Shown here piece by piece: positions 45,301 through 55,906 of a stretch of 64,000 bases of DNA (its first letter is position 1; the number at the start of each line of letters is the position of its first letter). Both the position numbers and the translations under genes were made by a program. The DNA comes from Membranipora membranacea. Its lineage: Eukaryota > Bryozoa > Gymnolaemata > Cheilostomatida > Membraniporidae. The stretch lies in assembly GCA_914767715.1 (NCBI GenBank), contig OU612075.1:22504001-22568000 (forward strand), in the 5' to 3' direction. The notes under the pieces were generated by a model, which saw only the letters and a program-made list of their open reading frames with translations, had not been told where the DNA came from and searched no databases.

Positions 45301-46125
45301 TTTTGCGTAGACCACCCACTCAGATTAAATTAAACAGTTATGCAATTAAAAAAGTACCCTAACAGTAACAGATAGGATTAGAGTTGTGGGAGTATAGATT
45401 AGTGTTATCAGATTTATACCCAGTGTCACCTTGTCTGACAGGTGTGTGTTATCTAAGCTCTCATCAGTCAGTGCTACCAGTCCTACCATAAACATCATCT
45501 TCTACAATAAACATCAAATAATCATACTCTCACAGTGTAAGGATATATCCTTACTCGCCTTACTGTGATCCTCTGTACTCCTCTGTACTCCTCTGTACTC
45601 CTGATATATAAAACTCTAATATCCCAGGAGCAGGTCACTCATAAGGTATACAGGACTTTACAGGACCTAACAGATTTATGTCTGCTCATCGTTCAGTGCT
45701 TGGTACCAATCGCTGCTTTTGGTCCTAATACTGATAAACATGGGACGATCTACACAACTAACACACATGTGTTCGGTGCTCCGAAACTACTGTTTGTCGC
45801 TAAACATTTTTTATAACAAATGCCTAATCAAAGAAAATCCTTGCTTGCAAAGCTTTCTAAAACGGTAAGATATTGCGGGTGCACACATTTAGATGGATAG
45901 CTATTGTGTATTTTGTCATTGTAGGATTTTGATCGCCTGAAGAGAGAACTTGAAGAGGAACGGAAGGCGAGAAAAAAATTAGAATCTGTGGTACATAAAA
46001 ACTTACATCAAACCATATCTTCTACAGGAATATCAACTACGGGAATACCAACAATGAGCTCTACAGGAATACCGACAATGAGCTCTCTTAATCATAACAA
46101 CCATAACAATGATAACAGCTCTTAA
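33375..46125 (+). CDS. ARHGEF7: PIX-family Rho guanine nucleotide exchange factor
   Basis: Activator of Rac/Cdc42 that works with GIT and PAK at adhesions. Exons: 33361-33555 (Met at 33375), 33821-33897, 34332-34426, 35205-35300, 35707-35829, 36385-36523, 36905-37045, 37551-37721, 38060-38138, 38497-38666, 39617-39695, 39876-40016, 42981-43076, 43702-43845, 44550-44640, 45219-45273, 45925-46125; 692 residues. Order: SH3 (about 4-60, [18 protein letters not shown]), DH (about 86-270, [16 protein letters not shown]), PH (about 285-395), the PIX signature [14 protein letters not shown], the GIT-binding segment with [11 protein letters not shown], then [20 protein letters not shown] and a coiled coil. 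There is no N-terminal CH domain, as in beta-PIX, though the frame is open 14 bases upstream to the acceptor. The end is a Ser/Thr/Asn-rich tail without the TNL-type PDZ ligand of vertebrate beta-PIX. It is the common ancestor-type gene rather than clearly ARHGEF6 or ARHGEF7. Confidence 0.95.
35798..35955. repeat. Three-copy array over a PIX donor
   Basis: The exon end and donor CTACTAACACAATACCG plus GTAGGCTATCAGCTACACC occurs three times in a row. The first copy is the true end of exon 35707-35829. The last copy ends in a long C-run. Confidence 0.93.
37231..37294. repeat. 64-bp hairpin with perfect 13-bp arms
   Basis: GACCAGTGAGGGT at 37231-37243 and ACCCTCACTGGTC at 37282-37294, in a PIX intron. 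It looks like a tiny foldback or MITE remnant. Confidence 0.6.
37321..37358. repeat. Short hairpin, dispersed-family member
   Basis: AGGAGTTGT pairs with ACAACTCC at 37351 around a loop with TAAGTATCAATG, close to the loop of the copy at 25829. Confidence 0.5.
38354..38524. repeat. Three-copy array over a PIX acceptor
   Basis: TTATTATCCCC...GACAGG occurs three times. Copies one and three also carry the first 27 bases of exon 38497-38666 (GTAATATGATAGAGGAGTTG and on). Using the acceptor at 38390 would meet a TAA soon after the copied exon start, so the last one is the functional site. Confidence 0.93.
40017..42980 (+). other. Large PIX intron (about 3 kb)
   Basis: The flanking phases join, so no exon is missing. 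It holds overlapping open frames at 40154-40590 and a 151-codon frame at 40770-41225 on the minus strand. None has a recognised domain. It also holds a 24-bp tandem triplet (CCGGTCAATGATCTATGTGT) at 42598-42669. Confidence 0.6.
42598..42669. repeat. 24-bp tandem repeat, three copies
   Basis: Three perfect copies of a unit starting CCGGTCAATGATCTATGTGT. Confidence 0.95.
44505..44560. repeat. Two-copy duplication over a PIX acceptor
   Basis: A 27-base unit with ACTGATGTTATTTTGTAG and CTATTATAG is present twice. The second copy contains the acceptor at 44548-44549 used for exon 44550-44640. The first carries an identical unused AG. Confidence 0.92.
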
Positions 46126-49100
46126 CAGCTCATCACAGTATCAGCCTTTCCTCTCTCATACATTAGGTTATAACACAACGCTCCTCACTTGACAGACTAG
46201 GGAGGAGGATATAGCTCCCAACCTCCCTTAACATACATATCAGACATTTTAGGTGTACTAGTAGAGTTATCTCCACATGAGAACCTGACATACATGAGGT
46301 CATTGGTTGATCTGAGTCTCATGCCCCGTCAGCTCAAGGAGGACTCTGACTCTAACTCCTCCTTGGTCAGCTTACTATGTTAGTGTCTCTATCTTTGACA
46401 TTGAGACATCATGATCACTGATTCATCTACTATCTAAGGCTGCTTGTGTGAAATATGCTGCAAAGTAACTAAAGGTCGATGAGAAATTTGCTGTCAGAGG
46501 TCACACAGTGAAAAGTTGACACTCTTATAACCCGCCTACCAGTATAATAAGAGGTAGAGAGAATACCGAGACTCTACTCTACACTACCAGCAGGTTACAA
46601 ACCCAACATAGTATAACCTGCAATCTCGCATACATAGTTATAATCTTGATAGTACTGAGTTCCACACATCATACTTGACTGTACTGCAGCGATCAGACAG
46701 TCTTCACTAAAGGAGAGAGAATAACTTCACAACACCAGTCCAGCTGATCGTGGAGCTTAAAGTAAAAGTTGTAACATCAGGATTATATGTGGAGATAATT
46801 GTATGCATCGGCAGGGCTTTGATATAATTATACTGGAGTAAACCATAACACAGGACCATTGAGCGGGTCACAGGACCATAGAGCAGGTCACAGGACGAAA
46901 GAGCGGGTCACAGGACCAGAGAGTGGGTCATGGGCTGGGTGGTGGTCGTTCTATAGGTAACTTTGACAATGACAGGCCCACTGCACAGCTATGCGTGACT
47001 TTTGTTTTATCGTTATTTTGTATGTAATATTTATGAAGCTACACCCTTTCATGTTATTTTTTCCTTTTATATAAGAAAGAAGAATACATTTCATTCAGAT
47101 CTTAGTGCATTATTATAAATCATTTAGGAATCATTCTCTGACAATAACATACATTACTAGAGCATAGACATGTGCATCACTTACAATGAGCCGATGATTG
47201 TATATCTATCACTACCATGAAAACATGCTGCGAAAAAATCTATTTTATTCTGTAAGCGTTCAGAAAAAAAAAGAATCCAGAACGAGTAAGCATGACATCG
47301 TCATGTGTGTGGACTTGCAAATAATATGTCTCAATGTATCTATTTTCATGCATTATTGGTTTAACTTATAACTAGACAGATCAGCATGTATGGATGTTAG
47401 TTCTTGATTGAATTCTTTGCACCCGCAACAATGTTACAAACAATGAGGCAGTGATCGAAAACTGGCAAGCTGTAAAATGTTTGAAGGTTCAAGGATAAAA
47501 AGAGGTTTACTTCCTTCACCTGAATGCCACTCTCTCGAATCCAAACCTCAACATAATGATGTCATGTCGGCAACTTCAAATAGCGGGGCGTTAGATAACA
47601 CCCAGTGCCAGACAGTGAGCAATTTATTAACTTTGTAACTCTTACTGGCAGAGAATTGTCTTCATAAATATGTCTCTTGTAAGCCAGCTCCTGACAGAAG
47701 ACAAGGTCACATAACCAACAGGTCTCTCAAGCTCAGGTGATGTAACAAAGAGTAATGAATAATATGCCTGGCATTGTGTGGCAGCTATATAGACAAGCAG
47801 TTTTTTTTCTTTTTGCTTTAGCGTTGTCTGAAAAAATCAGCCTTTTATTATTTGTTCTACTGTCAACATAATCGAACCTGATTTACCTTCTCATATGGAT
47901 ATTTCAATCATTTTTTTTATAGTTTCTAGGAACAGTAAATGCACCTCTCACTTGGTGTTTTTCGATATGTCTGAAAAAATATCAAGGAAAATTGAATTTT
48001 AGAGTCAGCTGATTCCCAGCTGGTTATGCACTTCCAATGGCCTTGATCAATGGCAGAAGAGTAGTCTCCCCTGAAAACTACTGGCCTACTCTCACAGTAT
48101 GCTCATTGACACACAACTTGGCTGCATACCAGACAGAGCGCCTGAATGACTTTTATGGAGAATATGATAATGATTTGTCATACTAAATGTATGTTTGTTG
48201 TCAAATAAACCTTTTTAATAAAGTAAAACCAATCATGATAATATGAGTAATGATAAACATAGGAATTGATAACCAAATCATCATTTTTATTTCACAAACA
48301 GGTAAAATCAATGAAAAAAACAACTTTTTTTCACTTCAGATTCTCTTTAGTAGCCGGCTTTCTAGAACAGCTGATGTGTTAAAAGGATTCATACACACTG
48401 GCACATTGCCAATGATTTTTCTTTCATATTTTTGTTGTATTTCAGTATTTGGACTAATTTTCATACCAAAGTCTTCAAAAAAGTCTTAATTCAATTCTTT
48501 TAGAACTCAAATGTTGCATCTGAAGGCTGGAATTCAATTTGTTTGCTATAATCCTTTGCGTATGGATATTGTGTGAAAAGGTTATAAGGCATTCGCGCCA
48601 ATGTTACTATTCATATCTTTGTAACAGCTGTAAATCTCAATGCAGTGTGTGTAGGCAGATTAGGTTGTTGCATTGCATTGTGCTGAGATAGAGAAGAATA
48701 GAGGGATTGACACCATTTTGTAAATATTCTTCTTGGACTGGAGCAGTAGGGGAAGCAAAAATACAAAGAAGAAGGATATACTAATAATACTAGGAGACAC
48801 AGCATATATCGAAAATCAAAATTAATTAAATAACCCAAGAATATATATTATAGTAAGTATAGGTAGCGGATAGAAATATTCTGCACGTCATTTTCACTAT
48901 CAACATAAATATACAAAGATAGGCTGACTTGGTTTTGCAAGGAACGACTTATCATACATCTAACAGTCTGCGGGATAATAATAATATTGACAAGCTATCT
49001 AACAACAGCTGATCATCGTCAAAACGTTACATTTACACTATACCCACTACTACTCGTATCTCTTAAGTCTACAACAGTGAATTAAAGTAGTAGCGGAAAC

Positions 49101-49144
49101 CTTATTATTTAGCTGAGTTCTGCACAAGAAATTGTGGAAGGAAA
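46126..49144. other. Intergenic region, PIX to AP-4
   Basis: PIX 3' UTR followed by the AP-4 promoter region. A short tandem repeat (CACAGGACCATAGAGCGGGT variants) lies at 46848-46930. AATAAA occurs at 48204 and 48217 but is 2 kb from the PIX stop, so its use is doubtful. A hairpin AAGGAGGA...TCCTCCTT is near 46336-46365. No coding exon is supported. Confidence 0.5.
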
Positions 49145-52100
49145 ATGAGGCAGGTAGTGAACAGCGCAAAAGGAAGACCGCTGCTTGGGCAGTCATCGTT
49201 ATCCTTCAACTCATCAGAAGAAGATGACAACTTTGCTAGTGTTCTCGGAGGATCTCCTACAAAATCTGGGTAAGTTGCAACAACTCCTTGGTTGCAATAA
49301 CATGGAGAAACTCTAGTCATTGATCGCAATACGCCACCTCAATGATTTTTATTGCTTCTGAATTTCAGTTGGCGTGTTGGCATAAGTTTTCCCCATTGTT
49401 GGATGATATCCCGAACACCTTGGTTGTGTCAAACATTAGTAAAATCCGGTATCGATTGTTATATCGCTTCAATCGGGTCTGGTGCACTTATTGTCAAAGT
49501 TCACGTAGCTTGCGATTGTTACATGGTTCAATGTAATATGACACGATGTTCAACATTCGGCTTTAAAAAGGTACATGCCACTGACACTGTGGGGAACAAT
49601 ATATAATTTGCATCATCAGTCATCTAATTTGGCTAGGTTTGACTGTCTCTGAATAGCAATACCCAGTATGACTAGGAAGAATTCTCCCTTGTATGACTGA
49701 GTTTACCTTTTTACCTCTCTTGTCATGACAGCGGAGAACAAAGCGAAATTATCACTGAGCATAGAAGCTTCATTTACCATCTGTTGCCATTTTAATGCAT
49801 CAAGCATCTATGTCTGATATAAGAAGCATGGCTGCTTTTACTGTAAATGTTACATAATTACTCATCATCCATGTCTGAGGGGTAATTGTTAATTTGGCTC
49901 CTTGCCAATAATGGATTTGACGCCATGGTGTGTGGCCTGTTATAAATGTCTTGTAATTGATTTTCATCATGGTATCTAACTCTGCATGTTAGAGGCATTA
50001 ACCAGTTTGTTTTATGGGCGATGGTTTTTCATTGACCTGTCTTACAATTTGTCCATACTCCACTGCGATGACGTCATAACCATATCCTGACTTAGTCATG
50101 TGTTTTTTTCAGGTCAAGACAGCAGGTTGAGCGGGAACGTCGAGTGAGAAGGGAGATAGCTAACAGTAATGAGAGGAGACGTATGCAAAGTATAAACCAA
50201 GGCTATAACTGTCTGAAATCTATGCTTCCTCTAGTGGACGGAGGTGAAAAACTTAGCAAGGTAACATCAGTTAACCTACTTGGGTAGATATTTGTTTATC
50301 TTGGTTAATGTGTCACTTCCTGATGGAGGAGCTCTGTTAGTGGGGTCGTGGGGTTAGTGGGCTCTGTTAGGGGGTATTATTACGCAACACTGGGATCATT
50401 TTTACATATTTGTTTGAGGAGTTATTGCGATGTAAATTGATGCTTTTATCCATTTGCGACTCTATCTTTGCCTGTCTGGACTGCTTAGATAAAAGCTATC
50501 CTATCAGCTGGTTGCCTGGCTGAGTGAGTTTGTGTTTGCCTGAATTATTTTGCAAGCCGAGTAGTTAAATGCTTAGTTGATAGATAGCGTTGTTTTTTAT
50601 CAAGCCCAGCCAAGTGGCTGTATTCGATTTATTAATGAGGCTTGTCTATGAAGGGCTCGCTGCTTGCTCAAAGTGCAGTGATCAGCTGATGTTGTTATTG
50701 TAATGGGGCGTATAGTATTCTATTTGTGCTGCTGTAGTGGGTCCCATAAAACAGTTATCTATATTAGATCAGTGTGATGCTATTCATTGCTTGGCTAGAC
50801 TAGATAGGGAGTTGTGTACTATGTCAATGATGTTGAGTTTGTTGAAAGACTGCTGCAAGAAACATCAAATTAATCACTATCTACAGTTTCCAAGTTCTGT
50901 AATATCTATGATTCACATTAATTTACCAAAATATGGGCCAGTGTAACAGCTGATTGATATAAATGGTGACAGAATATTTTGGTATTTAGTAAATCTCACC
51001 ATAGAGCCAAAAGCATAAAGAGCTCCCCATCATAACATTGTTTATGTGATAAACAATAATTTAACCTCAAAGCTTCCTCATTGTACTTAATTTTTGGCAA
51101 CTGTTGAACAGTGTCATTTATTTGGCTGCAGCAAAGACCCCATCTGGTGTTCTAAAAGTTCGGTGTCAATGTGGGCAAACTTGGCTCTCTCTCTCGTACA
51201 CATATTTGGTGGTGCGAGCGAGGTGTTGATGTAGATCACACTTTGTCCTGTTGTTTTGTAGCAAGGGTGGTTTTGACCCGAGTGAGAGCGAGCTTGATAT
51301 TGCCTTGCGGTCAGGCAATGGCTGTTTGTGGTCAACAGGCCGAACTTGTTTACTCTAATTCTAGAAATAGCTAAATAATAGTATTGTAGTTTTCTGTATC
51401 GTGAATGGTCAATGAGATTTAGTGTTTGCGTAGCTTCAGACAGGCTTTTATAGAACTGGAAGCCGGAGACAAACAAAGCATTTGGCCTTGGACCATTAGC
51501 CACTCAGTGCGTACAATGTTTGTTAGCTGCGTGGTACTGTTTATGTTTACAACCAAAGTATGCTCAACACTCACTCCGCTAATTACAGCAATCAGATTTT
51601 AAAATACTATTGCATTCCGTGACAACGCGGCGTTATGAGTATCTGACTGGCTCATGTGACTGGTATTATTATTTACAGGCTGCCGTTCTGCAGAATGCCG
51701 CTGAGTATATGACACAGATACTAGAGGAGAGAAAGCAACTGCTTATCCGTAACTCAGAACTCACTCAGGCTTTAAGTGAGAAAAGGCTTCACGAGGATGG
51801 GGCTGCATCAGCAGCGGTTAACTGTAAGAAGAGGAAAAAGTGTGATACAGGTACGCGCCCGCCCCCCCTACCTTTGTGTTCATTAGATAGTTAGATTCTG
51901 GGTTAGATTTATGATGAAGGAAGTGGATGACTGATGATGTCATCAAAATGAGAAAATTGAAAATCCGGTGAAATGGATTTAGATGTACTTTTGATAAATG
52001 AGAAACTTGCTGGATCAGTGCCGATAACACAATCAACAAACTCCCATATCACTTTGGCAAGCGCTCAAGTGGTTATAGCCTTATTTCAAAGTTTATATAT

Positions 52101-55100
52101 AGGTAGGGTGTTACTATTTGAAAACTTGTGACTTTTTCAGTTTTTTGGGCAAAGTTTTGAGGCAAGCTATGTGAATTTACTATGTGAAAATAACAACTGA
52201 AATTCCTCTTACCATATATGGTAATGAATAACTGGTTTACACCTCATTGACTTTGGAATGTAGACAAATTGATAACCTCAGTTCGATAGAAAATAACAAA
52301 GGTGCTTATGGATGAGTGCAGTCAAATACTGGCATTGGGCCAACTTACATGGCCAGGTCGATAGTTCCAGTAAGTATGCATCGGGTTATGTCATATGATT
52401 CCATACATCGCTGCCTGCCTTTATTGTAATGTCAGCTGATCAAAATAATTCCATCAATAGTGGCCGCATGAGTGTTAATTAACAAACGCTGCTTTCATGG
52501 TTTTCCATTGCCTCTCTGTCAATATGCTATTATGGTTGTGTAGGACAAAAATAAATGCTGTATTTGTAAAGACTTTGTGTGTACTACATTTATACTTTTA
52601 AATGAAATATTGATTACACAACAAACCTCGTCATGTGAGCAATATGTGATTTTTTGTTTTCTGAGTGCTCGCGATCAGCTGGAATTTTGATGCATCACAA
52701 TCACAATAAACCTTGCCTTGCGCGAGGACATGTGAATCCGATATGACCCTGAGAAAAGTACATCACAGCTATTTATCTACATCCTGATTCCTGTGATCAT
52801 CCTGCATAATCAGTAGTCAATAATGTCATCTCTGCTGTCACATAAATATGCTAACAACTCATCAGCTGTTACTGTTTTTTTATACAGAGAGTTCTGATGA
52901 AGGTATCAGCCTATCATACCATCCTCAGAGTGTAGAGTCTGAGCTGTTAGAAGAGCTTAGACGTAACGTCACAGAGTTACGTGTGCAGCTGGAGAGAGAG
53001 AGACAGAGATGTACCTTCCTGGAGCAGTCGTACACATACAGTCTGATGGCTGCACAGGTAGCTCAGCAGCCTGTCACAGTGACAGCCCCCAGTGTCTCTC
53101 CTTTACATGTGACAGCTGCCCTCACACAACAACAAGCACCTGCTGAGAGTACAGATAACACCACGCTACACACAACGACATCACCAAACAAACTACCTCC
53201 ATCTCCACCTCAATCACGACATACATCTACCGATGAGCGGGTGAGTCCATTAATGCAGTGTAAATAATGTACCGGGGAGCTTCTCTGCACATACAGCTTT
53301 TTTGGGAGGGTTGACTGATTTTTGTCATAAACGATGGGCTGTTGATTTCTATGTCAAAGTCCACCTTAGAGAATGTCTGCAAAAGGGACTTCTGAAATAT
53401 CATAGATTAGTAAATGGATGGCTGCCGGTTAAGCTTACACAAACAGCTGTTGATTTACAAAACAAGAACAAGGGGCACCGAGTCGTACATGTCGAGTCGT
53501 ACATGACATCTCAAAGTTCAATGAGAAGCAGCTGCTGCTGGATGGAGTCTAATTCTCTCCACATCTCTAAACCAGCCGGTTTCCTCATTTTTATGGGTCA
53601 TTAACTTCCAGTTATTATTGGCCTCAGTTTTCATCTTACACAAAAACATATATTAATGCTACCACCCCCAACCTATAGCATTATAGCCTGTGTTCATATC
53701 AGCATAGCATCACAGAGTAAGGATAAGCAGAGGGGACACTTCAATGATCGTTATAGTGCCTGCGGTTTTTATCCACTGGGGGAAATTCATCAATCTGGCC
53801 ACCTGCCAATTTCAGAATATATATAAGTTACAGTGGAGTTTTGTCATGCAGACATAGCCACCTTTGATAGGTCATAATTCATTCTGTATTTATTCTAAAG
53901 ACTGATTTCTAACTTTTCTGAAATGTCCAATCTTCGAGCTATATACCATATTATTGTCATTTTTTGCTAGGATACATAGGCTATGAGTAATCCAGGTTTT
54001 TAAAATGAGTTTTATCATATAGATTTACATAGGGCTTAGGTCAATGCACGGACATTTCCTAATTTTGATGACCAGCCGTCTATCAATTGTCACATGTAAA
54101 TCTATATGACAAAACTCATTTCAAAAACCTGGATTACTCTTAGCCTATGAATCCTAGCAAAAAATGACAATAATATGGTGTATAGCTTGAAGCTTGGACA
54201 TTCCAGCAAAGTTGGAAATCAGTCTTTAGGATAAATACAGAATGAATTATGGCCCATCAAAGGTAGGGATGTCTGCAAGAAAAATGCCATTATAACATAT
54301 AGAGATAATGAGTTTTTGGCATCCAGCTGTGCACAATTTTCCCCCAGTGAATCAAAAACCGCAGGCACTATAACGATCATTGAAGTGTCCCCTCTGCTTA
54401 TCCTTACTCTGTGATAGCATATAATCAGCTGAGACTGCAGAGTAGAGTAGAGACTGCAGCCAGCGATTCCTGCCTACGTGTCAGATGACTGGATGTTATG
54501 TTGTTTGTGCATTTGCGGCTAATAATGTGGCTCAGTATTGGCTGCTTGCCAATTGTGTACATAATCTCGGGACTGCCTACTCAAATGCCGCCATTACTAT
54601 TGTTAGCTTTTGGCGCTACAATCACTAGATTAGAGGCGAATAGACTGGCCTGTTGCTATTGATAGATGGCCTAATAAGTAGTCCTTTGTCAATGACCCTA
54701 TTATTGGCAACATGCCAGCTGGACTGAAGCCTGTATGTAGCAGGAAAATGACAACTCCATATTCCACTGAAACGATTCTTGATTAATTCAATTGCGATTA
54801 CAACGCATATGGTTGTTTGGGTGTTATTTCACTGAAAATTCACTAAAATATTTCACTGAAACAAATTCAATCATGATAACACATATGGTTGTTTGGGTTT
54901 TTTTATTTTTCGGTGGCAGACAACACAAACACCATAAACTTTTATAATTTCACATGAATTGAATTTTGTAAATTTGTTTGTTTACAGTTTATAAGTAGCA
55001 ACCCGACACAGAGATCACTGATAGACAGAGCCGAAGTGTGTAAAAGAGCTGACTCTGCAGCTGTCAGTAGTCAGCAGCAGCAGCCATCGCCTTCACAGAA

Positions 55101-55906
55101 TCAGCCACAGGCCGGTCAGCAATGCTTCGGTAAAGCATCCTCGGTCGCTAGTCAGAACCTGAGTATTATTGTCGAAGCTATCAACCATCTAGAGGGCGAC
55201 CAGCAAGCGCCCGCAGCTCAGCATATAACTCATCATAAGGTAAAACAACATTGATAGTGATTTATTATAAATGGCTCCTGATAAAATTGATATCAACACA
55301 GATGTGTAACCGCAATCGTTTGGTCAAATTAATTAATTTTTATCATCAATTTATGTGCTAATACATATGTCTTTCTATGCTTTTACATTGTAGCTGCTAT
55401 GCTTGTGCCCATTTGCTTATCTGGAAAATAACTGAAACGATTATGTTGTCCGCATTTATATTAAGAAGACAACTCTTAAATTAGAGGTTTAATCTACTCT
55501 AATTTTGTTTATTCAGGCTGAGTCAATAGCTGACAGTGGTGTGTCACATGGTGAGTCCTCAGATGACACTAAGAGTGAGTGCTCTAGAGCTAACACTCCA
55601 CACCCTCCACCTGCACATCAGTCAATCATGAGCTTACCTCGACACTCGGCAGCCCAGGCTCCTATCTCCACACATAACCAGGCTCTACCTTCACCTGTAT
55701 ACCCTCATCATATGTCAGCCTCACATACAGCGGCGGCGGCTCATACCTCACCAAGTCAGCATACCCCGGTACCTCTCGTCTACAGGCCTACCTTCCTATC
55801 GGGCTATGTACACTCGACACAGCACGGTATGTCCCCGCCCTGCCCTCAGTCTGAGTATGTGCCTCAGGCTAATACAGACAGTGCTATTAAGAGTAGAAGG
55901 CTGTAG
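49145..55906 (+). CDS. TFAP4: Transcription factor AP-4 (bHLH leucine zipper)
   Basis: Homodimeric bHLH-LZ factor that binds CAGCTG-type E-boxes. Exons: 49145-49269, 50113-50260, 51679-51850, 52888-53240, 54988-55239, 55517-55906; 479 residues, versus about 340 in vertebrates. The basic region RREIANSNERRRMQSIN is nearly identical to the family. It is followed by LKSMLPLVDGGEKLSKAAVL and a leucine zipper (EERKQLLIRNSELTQAL). A second coiled coil (ELLEELRRNVTELRVQLERE) follows, as in AP-4, and then the conserved SQNLSIIVEAINHLEG. The remaining C-terminus is Gln-, Pro-, His- and Ser-rich and of low complexity, likely an activation domain. Introns are large; the fourth carries a 707-bp foldback element. 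The start Met is supported by an in-frame splice to the bHLH exon. Confidence 0.95.
53709..54415. mobile_element. 707-bp long inverted-repeat (foldback) element
   Basis: The left arm starts ATCACAGAGTAAGGATAAGC and the right arm ends with its reverse complement. Homology continues inward for about 340 bases per arm (shared blocks include GACACTTCAATGATCGTTAT, GGTTTTT..., and AAACCTGGATTACT), leaving a small loop near 54050-54090. The flanks AGCATAGC (left) and AGCATATA (right) are alike, which may be a decayed 8-bp target duplication. Transcription through the AP-4 intron would make a long RNA hairpin. There is no coding capacity. Confidence 0.85.

Noticed and set aside
48250-48489. 79-codon hydrophobic frame between PIX and AP-4
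   Set aside because: AT-rich sequence translates as Ile/Phe/Leu-rich by chance; no promoter or splice evidence.
51114-51503. 129-codon minus-strand frame in an AP-4 intron
   Set aside because: No recognised domain, no splice partners, and ordinary composition for the intron.
53302-53604. 100-codon plus-strand frame next to the foldback element
   Set aside because: No similarity to transposases or to AP-4, and the AP-4 exon before it ends at a good donor at 53240.
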